Source: Bisporella sp. PMI_857
Lineage: Eukaryota; Ascomycota; Leotiomycetes; Helotiales; Helotiaceae
Direction of reading: 5' to 3'
DNA: 64,000 bases
Assembly (NCBI GenBank): GCA_021307315.1
Contig: JAJSPD010000085.1
Coordinates: 1 to 64,000, forward strand
Position 1 is the stretch's first letter. The number at the start of each line of letters is the position of its first letter. Shown in pieces: positions 1 to 10,865 of this stretch. The notes below the pieces were generated by a model. That model was not told where the DNA came from and ran no database searches. It saw only the letters and a program-made list of their open reading frames with translations. The translations under genes and the position numbers were made by a program.

Positions 1-196
1 CTAGAGATTTTTAAAGGCCACATCTTAAAAGCTACCAGGCCGTATCCGTCTTTTAAACGAAGTGTCGAAGAGGATAATCTTGCTCTCTAGTAAGATAAGG
101 AAGCTAGACTTGAGGACATGAACTGCTGCAAGCAATACAAATAGGTTGGCACCCCCTGAGTTCCTTTTGAACCAGCTAGCCTCTGGCGGCTGTTGG

Positions 197-328
197 TTAA
201 TAACTAAAGGTGCCATCAACATCCGCTCGCCTGCCAAATGTGCCATCCGCTGCCTGATCTGCAGGAAGAGCTAGGGCTCCGGCACCCAGAAGCATGCCGA
301 GAAAGGTGAAGAAGCGCGTAAAATGCAT
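197..328 (-). CDS. Small secreted peptide precursor, possible RiPP precursor (short or truncated)
   Basis: A 43-codon ORF starts at the ATG at 328 in a good context (CCGACGATG). Residues 1-20 or so form a classical signal peptide (MHFTRFF, then a Leu/Gly/Ala core ending ALALP). The mature part is only about 20 residues. It contains two imperfect copies of a DGTF motif separated by the dibasic pair RR, a Kex2-type processing site. Fungal dikaritin-type RiPP precursors have this plan (signal peptide, repeated cores, dibasic spacers), normally with more repeats. The divergent neighbour at 913 encodes a UstY-type protein, the oxidative maturation family of those pathways. The second repeat ends DGTFSY followed by TAA, so the gene may be truncated. 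No good intron donor that would extend it was found. It could simply be an unrelated small secreted protein. The RiPP reading is inference. Confidence 0.45.
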   Translation of the reverse strand: MHFTRFFTFLGMLLGAGALALPADQAADGTFGRRADVDGTFSY

Positions 329-912
329 CGTCGGTGAATTAAACGGTATATCCTTTTCTTGTAAATGAAAAGTGAAGGTAGGTTGAATGGTGTTTGGTCT
401 TGGGGCGCAAGATATTGGCGGGGGGTTTGAATATTCTGAGAGCGAGCCGAGCTTAATCAGGAGGCTGCCAGATATAAGTGTACAGACACTCATTGCCTGT
501 TGTCAGCCAAGTTGTCAGACAGGCTTCTAGATTCATTCTCCTTTCCCCCGCCAACTATTTGCCATTACCGCCAAGATAATACAGAACCAATTTCTCGCAT
601 GGTATTGGTTGAAGTACCTTGTTATAGAGTGCGTCTCAGAACAAACAAGCGGCCCAATAATTGAACCGCTTTGCGCAAAGCTGTGTACTGGGTTATGTTG
701 CGGGACCAGTCATCTATTGTGAACTTAGTGCGGGTGTGTCTCCCGTTCTCTGCCGGTTCCCCCTAGTTCTTGATAGAATTCATGTATGTGGTAAAGGGAT
801 AGACTCTGCGTCTGCTCATCAATAAAACTTAACTTTGGAACTTTGGAACTTTTCCGCTCTCTCTTTATCCTGCAGTGCCCGGGTACGATCTGGGGCCATC
901 ATTGACAAAAAT
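329..912. promoter_or_regulatory. Shared divergent intergenic region
   Basis: This 584-bp stretch lies between the divergent starts at 328 (minus) and 913 (plus) and would have to carry both promoters. The part just upstream of 328 is pyrimidine-rich and A-rich as in a fungal 5' leader, with TATAAG-like sequence near 474. No specific operator was recognised. Confidence 0.35.
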
Positions 913-1791
913 ATGAAGTCTCTTGAGGACAAAACAGGTCTGTTGGAGGATTACGAGGAAGGCTCTTCAAGGGCTGGCATTTGCACGCATTGTCAGAACT
1001 CATTCACATGGAAAAGAAGCCTATCCTCTTGCCTCCGTTTATTTTTCATTCTTGAAATGAGCCAGATTGCCGTGATTACCCTCGGGTATGGCATCTGGAC
1101 TCTGTCGCATCATCATTACGGTAACTCAGAACTCGATAAATGTCAGTCGTCTAGTATTATATCTGATACAATGACCTTTTAATCAATGACCAAAGATTAA
1201 TGTTGAACAGACTTCGGACTCGATACATACAACACTACCCAGAATTTTCATGGCATCTCTAAAGCAGCAGAACATTCGGCTCAAGCAGATCACATATGGA
1301 AGAAGATCCGGGATTGTAAGGAAGTTCCTATCTGGTAAGTAAAAATAAAAAAAGTCATCTAACTCGCGATATAGTTCACGGCGTGGTGGCCTTGGATGCT
1401 GTGCGGGCAAAGAAGAGCGGTTTGGCTACTGCTACACCACATCCTTACGATAACAACTTCAACATCTACCAGGTCGATGTCTTTCACTCGCTTCATTGCC
1501 TGGTAAGCTTACAGGAATATTTTTTCGTTACTCTCGCAACACCTCCTTTCAGATCTCAGGACGGAATGACCTAAGCTCGTGAGACAGTGGCGGATCCGCG
1601 AACGCCTAATTTCTCCAGATCCTTTGGATGAGTTGCAGCGCGACGATAAACACACGCTGCATTGTGTGGACTATATTCGCGAGGAGCTCCAATGTCACAG
1701 CGACATTACATTACAGGGCTCCGACGAATATATCAAGTTCCAAAACAACAATGGCCATCAGTGCCACGACTTTGAAGACGTCACAAAATAG
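913..1791 (+). CDS. UstY-like (DUF3328) oxidase-type protein
   Basis: Four exons by splice signals and frame: 913-1120, 1211-1315, 1375-1502, 1588-1791, giving 214 residues. Residues about 36-58 form one membrane-spanning helix after a charged acidic N-terminus. This is the usual UstYa topology, a cytosolic tail plus a lumenal catalytic domain. Both family HxxHC motifs are present: HSLHC at residues 142-146 and HTLHC at 169-173, the latter followed by the VDYIRE pattern. A GHQCHDFE segment typical of the family lies near the end. UstYa/UstYb proteins catalyse oxidative cyclisation of ribosomal peptides, and relatives act in other fungal peptide pathways. Oddity: the TAG at 1789-1791 is followed in the same frame by 23 more codons (to 1860) that look like the normal family tail, with residues such as AAAHQW and SGHQEYLG, then TAG at 1861. 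The stop may therefore be a recent nonsense change. Family call is strong; exact introns are predicted. Confidence 0.8.
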
Positions 1792-2382
1792 GCGGCGGCA
1801 CATCAGTGGTCTGGCCACCAGGAATACCTAGGCGATGCGGCAAATTCGACTCATGTCCTCTAGGCAATATGGTAAACAGCTTTCAGGGCATCGGGTGCGA
1901 CTATAGAAAGGACTACTTACTCGTAAGTAGGAGACGGCTTTCCGTTTAGACTATGGTTCCTCCCAAGAGAATTGGCTAGTCGCCGCCGAATTGACCAGTC
2001 GCCGCCGAATTGACCCGATCCGTGCCTCAAACTGTGAAATCTCGCGGTTCTAGTTGATAGAGAAAGTATGGTTTAACATTCACCTTATGAGAGTAAATCA
2101 GGAATCAGATTTGCTGAACTTCTAGTACTGGACAGTAGTGTAATGAATAGGCAAATCAATCCAATGGCATTCTAGACTTGTTCTGTTGGAAGACGTTATT
2201 TTGCAGACTAGCTATGTCCCATGGCTCCACTCATATATCTTCTCGCCAGGCTCCCCTCGCTCCATCCTCGCCCTCCGTCACCCTTACCCCTCTGTCAAAG
2301 TACTCGAGTTACACAAGCTTGAAGTTGAGATTGTAACATCGAGTCCACGCGACGTGTCGCCTCGGCTGTGGGTTGGTGCGGG

Positions 2383-2776
2383 TTCCAGTTGGGCCAGTCT
2401 AGAAAAATCTTGGCCCAGGCAGCCAGGCTAGAAAATTCCTTGGCAAACCTCCAAGAAACGTTCTAGCCTGGCCCAACTCTTTGTGCAACTATTTGTAGAC
2501 TGGGTGAACTTAAGCGAAAAACCAAATCTGGTTAGAATTATGCCCGGCAAATGCACAACATAAGCTTAGCGTGGAAGTCTACTTACACTAAGCTCATTCA
2601 TCTATTAATTACAAATTCACTTGCAGTAGTTTTTATAGTCGAATCAATTGAGCAACGCAAAAATACAATGTTGTAACGTTTTTATTTCAAAGTTCAAAAG
2701 TTATATTATACACGTCGCCATAAAAAAAGCGAAGCGCGTCTTCTTGGCGTGGCTTATTCTATGCTTGGCATATGCC
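2383..2776 (+). repeat. Dispersed TIR element, 3'-truncated copy
   Basis: Begins near GGGTTCCAGTTGGGCCAG and runs to GGCATATGCC. From about 2500 to 2775 it matches, in inverted orientation, 47100-47390. This copy keeps the sequence AGACTGGGTGAACTT uninterrupted, so it is the empty-site reference for the MITE at 47386-47673. The right terminal repeat seen in the 47-kb copy is missing here. Confidence 0.8.
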
Positions 2777-3224
2777 GGGGTCGAAACGCTACAAGCTACT
2801 TAAAAAGCTTGGCTTGAAGTAAGTGTTAAGCACAATAGCTATGTAGTAATAAATCCTATGTATAACATGACCATTTTATTGACCTTCCAATTTAATCCCT
2901 GCCGTTTGCTTTATTTGAGCGAGCTTAAGCGTTACGCCAAGCACAGTATGTAGGCATTTAATTATACACTAATCTAAATCGCCGACCTCTGGTGCCTCGT
3001 GCATTAAACCGGACACATCGAGGAGCCAGCCAATTACTGTAGTAAGCGACTAGTCAGACATCACATGGTAGCTAGAATAAGTGCTTGTTAGGACAAGTGG
3101 CGGAAACACTAGAAATTCTATATTAAGAGTGGCTTTCCTTGTCACATTTGTCACATAACCAAGCCGAGGAGTGTTTTCTGGAGCCTAATATTCTAGGCTT
3201 GCATATATTGACCAATCTAACCGC

Positions 3225-3365
3225 TCTGAGAGCTTTTTTTGTATAATGCCTTATACCACGCTCTTTCAGAGCCCTTTTTTTCTTTTAGCTTTAGATTCTC
3301 GTATTATACTACCGCTACCAAGTGTACCCGTAAATGCACAGCGTGTGCCGTGACATTTCTCAAGA
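3225..3365 (+). repeat. LTR-like fragment related to the 16.5-17.4 kb inverted pair
   Basis: Contains the shared segment TTTAGATTCTCGTATTAT and the following CCCGTAAATGCACAGCGTG, which match 17280-17357 directly and 16490-16560 in inverted orientation. It is diverged and has no coding content. Confidence 0.55.
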
Positions 3366-3807
3366 CTTTTTCCATCACGCAATGGATAATACAACAGGAT
3401 CACTGTACTGTACAGTACAGTACTGACCCTCAGTATTATTATGGCAAAGGTAGGTAAAGAGTTGACTTTCTTTGCCTGAGCGCCTTCCCCGCATCCGTAT
3501 ACTCGTGTTGACCCACCCTTCTCGTCTAATATGTACAGGCAAGGATCGAACCCAGCTAACTATATTTGCTATAGTGTGATCTGAAAAGCGGGGTTCTATT
3601 TGAACAACAGAGGTTGCCAAACTGTGAAGCCGATTTCGAATTCTACTGTAGCGGCTCTTTGTGCCCCGTCTTCTCGATGAGAAGAAGTTGGTGGAAAAGC
3701 GACTCTTGGAAGTGGGGCACAGATGGCAAGCTGAAGTCGTGAATGCCGCGGATGAGGCGGATTGAAGTGGTCATGTGTATAATAAGGGATGTGCATTTAT
3801 CGCGTTG

Positions 3808-4190
3808 TTACAAGGGAGAATCTATTGGGGCAGGCATACTCAAAGGGATATAGATGAATATAACTGAAAAAGCAAAGATGGCGGGGCCATTTTGAGGGTT
3901 GATATTTTCTAGTTGAAGGCGGAAATGGGAAACTGCTGCTCTGTGTGGTTCCTGACTAGAGATTGATAGTGATGATATGAGTTGGTGGAATCGAGAGAAC
4001 GGCGCTGCGCTAGATGACTGGTAGAGACGGCAAGAATGCAGTGTAAGAGATATGGTGAGGAGAATGCCAATTTTGGGATCAGCATTTGCCAAATGTGCTG
4101 CAGGGCGGGCGATCGGGTGATCGTCATGCAGGTATTTGTTGCGCAATGATGGAGGAATGTTCGGCCGGTTACAGTAAGCTTTTAACCTCA
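3808..4190 (-). pseudogene. Fragment of a fungal-specific transcription factor domain
   Basis: Two overlapping minus-strand frames each carry part of one recognisable pattern. Frame 3909-4127 contains IPKLAFSSPYLLHCILAVST followed by SHLAQRR. This resembles the WxxxIPQLAFxHPYLLHAILALSALHLA region of Zn2Cys6 sterol-uptake-type regulators (Fungal_trans_2). Frame 3808-4191 carries a later part of the same domain, with FRLQLENINPQNGPAIFAFS. The switch of frame near 3915-3960 and the absence of a Zn2Cys6 motif or a long ORF indicate a truncated, frameshifted remnant. Family resemblance is from pattern recognition only. Confidence 0.5.
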
Positions 4191-4289
4191 TCCTAGATTC
4201 TTACTCGCAGGTGCATATTTAAAGTAGCTCAGTAGTTTCCGGTGCCCTACCTTCCCTTTACTCTACTTCGTACCTACCCAAATATTTCA

Positions 4290-4410
4290 ACGTGGAGACA
4301 ATTGCGCCAGGGGCAATTAATCCTGGAAGGACCAATAGGTTTTTGGTATTTACCCTAGATGGCTTACAAGCACAGACGCCTCACGTTGAAATATTTGGTC
4401 ACGTACAATG
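4290..4410. repeat. Dispersed repeat, copy 1 (copy 2 at about 7090-7210)
   Basis: The stretch with GGAGACAATTGCGCCAGGGG and AATCCTGGA...ACCAATAGGTTT recurs at 7093-7205 with scattered substitutions. Neither copy codes for anything recognisable. Copy 2 sits just upstream of G-homopolymers at 7384-7393 and 7553-7566. Confidence 0.65.
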
Positions 4411-4664
4411 TACTACCTATTGTGACGCGGAACCTTACACTGACTGCAACGGCTTAATTATATCCAATCGGAAGGACGGGGAGTGGGTGAGAGCACTTAG
4501 AGTCAGTTTCTATAAAACTCTAAGTCATCTTATCCAGCTGTTCTCGACGTTCTGTTCTTCTCACCCGCATCCGAATATTCGACTCATTCAAACATCTATT
4601 TCTCTGCTTTAGCATCTAAGTCATATTGATCCTCTAAAGTAATATATCTCTTATCCTCGTAATT

Positions 4665-5132
4665 ATGAAGTTTACAGCCACAGCACTTCTCCTCCTCCTT
4701 TCAGCCTTCACTTTCGGCTCGCCTGCTCCGGCTCCTGAGCCCGAAGCTGATGCGGAAATGACTCCACGCGATATCGACGTCACCGAACGGGACAATGTTA
4801 TCGTCGCCCGTGATGTCACATGCTCGCACAGGGCTTCAACCCGGCAGAGCTGTAGATCCTCCCCATGGTCCGACAGCACACATGTGGGCTGGCTTAACCC
4901 TCGTCCCGCTACGTTTGGAGTACGCTGCTATGACATCGGTGCGACACAAGGAGGCACTCAAAACCCGAATAGGTTTTATTACTACGTGCCTTGGTATGCC
5001 TGCTGGATCTGGTCGGGTATTGTTACGTGTCAAAGTAAGCCGAAGTGTTCTTCGTTGCTATCAATCTGCCATTGAGAAGTATTGGTACTAATAATATACT
5101 TAACAGGTACAGTGCCGGCATGCTCTCATTGA
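4665..5132 (+). CDS. Small secreted cysteine-rich protein
   Basis: ATG at 4665 opens a signal peptide (MKFTATALLLLLSAF). A Pro/Glu-rich propeptide follows (PAPAPEPEADAE) and ends near an ARD dibasic-like region around residue 50. An intron is predicted at 5035-5106: donor GTAAGC, branch-like TACTAAT, acceptor ACAG. It replaces the unspliced C-terminus with a short tail ending PACSH. Spliced length is 131 residues. The mature domain then has six cysteines, consistent with three disulfides, and is Trp/Tyr-rich (YYYVPWYACWIW). This looks like an apoplastic effector or antimicrobial-type protein, but no family is recognised. Confidence 0.65.
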
Positions 5133-6551
5133 AACTCCCATATGCTAGGGTTCCCATAGGAGCTTGTGAGATGGGGATGTTAGTGTTTACTGTGTCTTTG
5201 CACATATACTTACGTTAATCTACTTTTTTAAGTGCTTGAGGTAGTGTTATCATTTGGAAGTTAGTTCCAACGTCATACCTAATAATTGTTATTTCTGGCC
5301 TAGTGGCTATGGCTATAAGTTCATCTTAGCGGAGGAAGTCTCAAAATCCTTTTTTCACATTTTACGAACATATAATATTGGTGAACACTACGGCTTCGGT
5401 GCTTAATGCACCATTTCCCTGCTCGCTTTGTGGTTTCCAAGCTGTAACTTAGCTTATTATTAAAATCGTCTTGCCTCAAGTTCTGAATTTCGTACTGACA
5501 GTTAGTTCAAAAGGCTAGAAGCGAGCTACGAACTTCCAACTCATTTGCTTGCCTGTCTCGCCGTAGTCTGAGCATCGTCCTCACGCGGAAAGTTGGATTC
5601 ACGTAATTCCGGTGAAGGTTCTTTTCAATGTGTTCTATTCTGCCTGCTTCTGCCTACCTAGGTAGCGGAAGCATTATGGATTTCAAACATGGACATGGTT
5701 TTACTACAGGTATTATCTATCTCTCTATGGATCATGCTCAACTCAGCATCGGGGACAAACAAGGCGGGAGGCGGTCGCGGGAATCTGCGATGGGTATTTT
5801 GAGGGACGAAAAGTGTGATTACTGGATTCCACTTGTGGTTACAAAATGGCTTTTGGAAATCGCCAGGGGTGTCCGCGGTTTGGAAGGCTTGGTAGTGCAG
5901 ATATTGACGAAGTAACAGGCCAACCTATAACCCAGAATATGAATAGTATGCTTCAGTAAGAACAATTGGTCTTTATATTTTCAGCCCTTAATCTCAATAC
6001 GTTTTATTTCACGTATTCCAACTCTCTTTATAATTTATCATTTTATACTTCTTCTAGAACAGGAAAATGCTGGTTCTGTAGGACAGCGAATATCCCCCAC
6101 GCCGCTCTTCCATCCAAAGATAGAATGTATAGTTCTGCAAATGACTGACATATATCGCCAACACGAAATGAGGTCACATGGTTGGGTTTGAGGACATAAC
6201 TGCAGAGTTTGCACCAGAGTTTTGCGGTCTTAAGCAGTGAAGGAACTAGTATAGTGATATATAGTGATATTGAGTCTCGAATCATATGAGGTCGACTTTT
6301 TGATACTACGCTAGTATTAGTATGAGATATCTCGTATAGCGATAATATCAGTATTAAAACTTGATCTCATATCATATTGGCAATATACCAAGTATCTTGC
6401 CAAGGCTAGTCAGCTAGGCTAAAAAGCCACTACAGGGGTTAAAAACAAGTGGAAATGAAGCTTACTCTTTTTTAAACGGGCTATACCTTTGTCGTATTAC
6501 TCATTTGAGAATAGCTTTATATAAGGCTAGTATTATAGTATACTATAGTAT
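5133..6551. other. Intergenic, AT-rich
   Basis: No supported gene. A 95-codon frame at 5628-5915 has no recognisable domain and no splice-supported extension. The right half (about 5940-6540) is AT-rich with many TATA/TAGTAT runs, as expected around insertion-prone DNA. Confidence 0.4.
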
Positions 6552-6731
6552 TGTTGGAATGCATGTACATAGTTTCGCGCGTTCCATATCGCGAGGATTG
6601 TGGGTCTCATATCACATATATCTACCTGGCAATAGGCCGTAGCTCAGAACAATCAACGAATATCAAAACCACACCAGCAAGAGCGTAGTCACAGCTACCA
6701 CGCCTTTTGCTACGTGGTAGGTATTCCGACA
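6552..6731 (-). mobile_element. Solo LTR, family A copy 1
   Basis: 180 bp starting TGTTGGAATGCATG and ending GTATTCCGACA, i.e. TG...CA termini with short inverted ends. It is flanked by the 5-bp direct repeat AGTAT (6547-6551 and 6732-6736). Three related copies lie at 31532, 43373 and 48673 in the opposite orientation. TG...CA ends plus a 5-bp duplication fit a solo LTR, copia-like by its TGTTGGAAT start. Confidence 0.8.
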
Positions 6732-6814
6732 AGTATAGTATGATATACTATAAGACTTGAAAACTTTGCCGTGATACGTATAGCTATTTGAAGTCTCATA
6801 CTGCGTGGGGTATA

Positions 6815-6969
6815 CAGCCAAACCTGGTTATATCGGAACTCGTTATATCGGAATGAACCTTGGATCTGCCGAGCCTTAGGTAGCTATAATGGACCTCGTT
6901 ATATCGGAAACCTCTATTGATCGGAATGTTGGTTTGCACCGAGCGTTCCGATATAACCAGGTTTGACTG
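6815..6969. mobile_element. pogo/Tc1-mariner-type MITE, 155 bp
   Basis: Starts CAGCCAAACCTGGTTATATC and ends with the inverted GATATAACCAGGTTTGACTG. It is flanked by TA on each side (6813-6814, 6970-6971). Terminal CAGTCAAACC-like repeats and a TA target are typical of pogo/Fot-like elements. An internal GTTATATCGGAA repeat adds secondary-structure potential. There is no coding capacity, so it would be mobilised in trans. Confidence 0.8.
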
Positions 6970-8196
6970 TAGTATTCGATTTTAGGGGTCAATATATCGT
7001 GATAATACTAGTTCCTTAACTGGTCTGAATTCCAGCTCAACAGGTAACGTAATTAGCCCTCGACTGCTTCTTACATATTCATAAATTCCAACATGGAGAC
7101 AATTGCGCCAGGGGCAAATAATCCTGGATGAACCAATAGGTTTGCGATATTTACCCTGGATAGCTTTAAAAGCACAGGCATGAAAAGCCGGAATATTTGG
7201 GCATGCAGAGAGTACTTGTATATGCGAGCCCCATATTTCGACGACGGCGCGGGATCTGCAGAGGTAGCTGTTGCTCGGATGAGCGACGACATCGTGTTCT
7301 CGAAGATTTAGAGGTATGTGACAGAAAACAAGGCAAGTGGATGACGTTGAGCACGGCCCAATACTGAATTGAGAGAGGAAGAGGGGGGGGGGGAAGAAGA
7401 CCAAAAGTGTATTGTATCAATGTGAAGACAAAGATCAGGCAGATCTGCACTCATTGGTTTAGCTGGGCTGGCTGGGAATGTGTTGAGGCCGCGGAGAATT
7501 GGTGGGGGATGGGCGTGGAGGAGGCGGAGAAGATGATGGGGATTGTGAAGAGGGGGGGGGGGGGGGTTGGAAATATAGGGAGAAGCACGAGACAGCTATG
7601 GATGCTCGGGAGAAGTAGGAGGCATTTGTTCTAGTACACTCCTGGATGTCTCGGTGGCTGAATTTTAAATTTCTCTAGTCAGTAGAGTTGTAGTTCACCG
7701 TCACAGCAAATTGGATGCCACTTAGTTGGACTTGGAGATGCTCTGAGAAGTATTTGCTCACGACCATGAACAGCTTATTGCGTCCCCGCTCAGGCATCCT
7801 TAACCCTCCTTACACTAAGTTTTCGCCCTCGCCTCTGGTGCTTTCCCCTTTGCTTGGTGAGAGCGAGGATAGGGCAGCCTGGAAGCGTCAAGAGAAAACG
7901 ACCCGAAATAGTGAAAGACGCAGTAGACCGGAAGCATTTGTTTGCAGTAAAGTTTTAGGGGAATCTCTATGACACGATGATTTACATGAAGCAAAATGAC
8001 TGATTTGTATGATTAACCCTGCAGTTGATTGCTCAAAGACGTTGCTAGGTCTAGCAAGTATATGAGGAACCACTACTTTTCCTTCCCCCGCCGCTTTCTC
8101 CCTTCCGATGTCCTGTATCACCAGTTGAAGATGCTCAGTTTCTCGGCTCACAAAAGGGGGGGTCGAGCCGCTAACTGTCCACCAGTGGGAGGAAGC
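6970..8196. other. Intergenic with repeat and G-tracts
   Basis: Contains the second copy of the 4.3-kb repeat (about 7090-7210) and two G-homopolymers (7384-7393, 7553-7566). The region 7400-7640 is purine-rich. Frames such as 7407-7634 are low-complexity and not credible genes. Confidence 0.4.
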
Positions 8197-10260
8197 TCAT
8201 TTGACTCTACGCTGTATCATGGTCCAGCGCGTGCGTACTGCGGTCGGAGTCGTGCCTGGGAACCTTTTGAAGATCCAGTCCCAAGACTTGTCCTCTTTAT
8301 TGTATGCCAGCAAGCGCTGCTCCTCTGTGTCGTACTATCGGCTATGCTTGCTCGTGCTCAAACGGCCCTGCTCGTCCCAGCTCGAACACTCATCGTCGTC
8401 ATTATTAGAATCAAGATCGCTGTCGCTCAATTCACCGTCGTCGTCGCTACTTAGCAGCTTACTTCGCGATGCAAGAGCCCGCCATGAACAGCTCTGCTAT
8501 CCTGGGTCGGGTACGCGTCGTACTTCTGTGGATATGGCCTACCTCTATAGTCGACACAGTCTCTCCGCCAGACAAAAGTTAGGATAAAGTATGCCGGCTA
8601 AGGCCAGTCCAAAGGAATGAATGTTGCTCCATCGGCTTGATAGTGAAGTCTTCGATCTTCTTAATATGGCCAATACCTTCGATGAGCCGAGCAACCTGGC
8701 TGAAAGAGACTCCTCGCCCGTCACAGCAGTATAGAGAGTGCGGACGGAACGTAACTTTAGTCAGCGTCCGTAGGACGGCTCTGGATGATCGGTCAAAGTT
8801 GTAGTAGTCGGACGACATGTCTGTACCCGTGGCGTGTGATGGAGAAGGTGTCAGCGAAAGCAATTGACCCTCGGTAATGGAGGACGCGGCGACTGTCGAA
8901 CTCTGATCAAGTGGAGAGTGAGGCTTGAGAAAGCGCCGATGGGGCTTAGAATGTGGCTTATATTGGCGGATAGACCTCTGCTGAAAATGGTGCTTGCGCT
9001 TTTTTTGTATTGGGCCGTCCTGAGATGTGGACGGCCGTTTCTGCTTCATAAGACATGATCCTTTATCATTATCATCCTTATCTAAGTCGACCTCGTTGCT
9101 GATAAGATCGTTGTCGCTCTCACCAGCGCTCTTGCTTTATATTTCGCAATAGTTTGGTTCCAACAGTGGGTCGTAATAGTCTAGCAGCTGTGGTGGCTCT
9201 GTGTATTCGTTAATATCGTCAGATGAATAGGTACCACTGTTTTTTTTGGTCGATAGCCTCTCCTGCCACACAATTCGCCTCCTGTGACAGTGTCTCCTTC
9301 CCGTGGCTATGTTCATTTTCCCTTTGCTCTAGCTCCTGCTGTTGCTCCTCGTCAAGGAGCCCATTACCGAGTTCAGACCCAATCGCCTTTGTGCAGCTGT
9401 GGTTGTGCAATGGCTCGCTTGAAATAGAGCTATGAGGGCTACAGAATGGTGTAGAATTTAACGTGGAAGCTCCCTGTTCGGTGAAGAACTGGCATGGAGC
9501 CGTATTGTGGAAGACGAAATTGTCAGAATTGCCCTCTCAATCAAAGCTAGAATAATGCGCTGAAGTTCCCACATCCATGGTTTTGTAGTGCCAATATAAG
9601 CTTCATCTACCGCTCCACTTTCAGCCCCAAGAGTACTGTTATTACCGATTTTAAAAGCACTCGAATCGTCAGTTCCTAGAAAATCGACTGGGCCATCTAC
9701 ACTCTAGTATTTTTCAGGTCCCTGGACCTCGGTCCACATTAATAAGAGACCATTGTATACTTTTGGCACCATCCCCGTGCGTTTTGCCTAACTCTAGTCG
9801 GACACAAGGAACCTTGCATCTGGGATATCCTCGACGTTATAGTCAAAATAAAAAGCCTGGCCGCGGCAGCTATAGCACTTGGAGTGAACCCTCCCTCTTG
9901 CGCACGTGTCTGTCAGAACACTAATACTAGCATGATCTAGAAGTGTCAACTTTACTACCCATCTCCAATAGACAAATCTCTACTCCAGTAACGCGCCGAT
10001 ACGGGTGATGAGTACTATTATGCACATAGTAGCCCCAAATAGCGATATCCGGGTCCCTTTCCGTCCATGTTTGATTGTCCAATCTGTCGACATGAGAAAT
10101 CCAAGATCTTTTGAACCAGGCTTCTCCATAGAACTTGACAGCGACGTCGTAGGCAGCCCACGATCAAGGGAGAATTCCTGGGCCACCGGCGAAGGAAACC
10201 AGCTCAACACCTTTAATGCCGTCGCAGGAGCGGCCCGTTTCGGAAACTATATTTAGCCGC
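8197..10260 (-). pseudogene. Decayed SANT/Myb-domain gene
   Basis: Long coherent minus-strand coding remnants continue across several frames. The C-terminal part (about 8200-8440) carries an acidic Asp/Ser stretch and then a SANT/Myb-like helix set, with EEQRLLAYNKEDKSWDWIF and AVRTRW. Upstream pieces include a Lys/Arg-rich region ending at 9049, an Asp/Glu-rich region near 9150, a Gln/Glu-rich block at 9219-9410, and further coherent sequence to about 10210. At least five in-frame stops and one frameshift (near 9535) interrupt it. Several stops (TAG at the sites preceding YDTEEQ and SVDGPVDF, for example) are what CAG-to-TAG changes would give, suggesting RIP-like decay. The parent family was not recognised beyond the SANT-like end. 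Confidence 0.65.
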
Positions 10261-10865
10261 TGAGACAGCAACAGCTCTGTATATTTTCAACAAATGCGTG
10301 CCACTTCAGCTTCACGCTATTTCTGAGCTACCAAATCGCACGCGCGCCAACCTAAGACACCAACCCGAGCAACGGCTAAAAGTATCACAAGGATGAGGAA
10401 TGTGGAGAGCGACGCGCCGGCCACTGTTCTCTCAGGAATCGAGGAACTGAAAATAGGTAACGAGGAAGCAAAAGTGCTTAAGGCAGAACTAGCATACCGC
10501 TCTGCCTGCCTATCAAGACAAGGTGCCACCAACGATAGGCACCGGAGACGCATGCAGCGCTCAAGGAGGCGGTCCTTCATATATCCCATTTCTTAAACAA
10601 CCCATGTATGTACCAATGGCGCGCGCGCCAGATTATCGCTTCCAATCACATAACCCAATTTTGTTTAAATTCTTTGCTCATATTTATTCCTTCCACCTCC
10701 TCCCAATGTCCCATATCGGCTGGTATCACTTTGCCCAAGCGTATGTATCAGTGAACCTGCGCATCTTGGAAAGGAAATTCGTCGCTTCAAGATGGTTCGC
10801 GAATGGCTTGACTTCTCTATTAAAAAAGTAAATAACATCTCGAGAGAAAGGGGAGCGCCTAACTC
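10261..10865. other. Intergenic
   Basis: No gene supported. Several short overlapping frames on both strands without domains. A GC-rich GCGCGCGCC run lies at about 10620. Confidence 0.35.

Larger units (their letters stand above)
1864..3789. other. Intergenic, repeat remnants
   Basis: No convincing gene. It holds a repeat copy at 2383-2776 and an LTR-like fragment at about 3225-3365 (both listed separately). The open frames here are short, lack recognisable domains and partly overlap the repeats. A poly-purine and AT-rich composition suggests decayed mobile sequence. Confidence 0.5.

Noticed and set aside
3535..3565. GGGTTCGATCC on the minus strand, resembling a tRNA B box
   Set aside because: The T-stem pairs poorly and no A box or acceptor stem is found upstream, so no tRNA is called.
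5628..5915. 95-codon ORF on the plus strand
   Set aside because: No domain, signal peptide or splice-supported extension; lies in AT-rich intergenic DNA.
8029..8587. Long plus-strand frames of 128-141 codons
   Set aside because: Antisense shadows of the SANT-domain pseudogene, with low-complexity Ser/Leu content.
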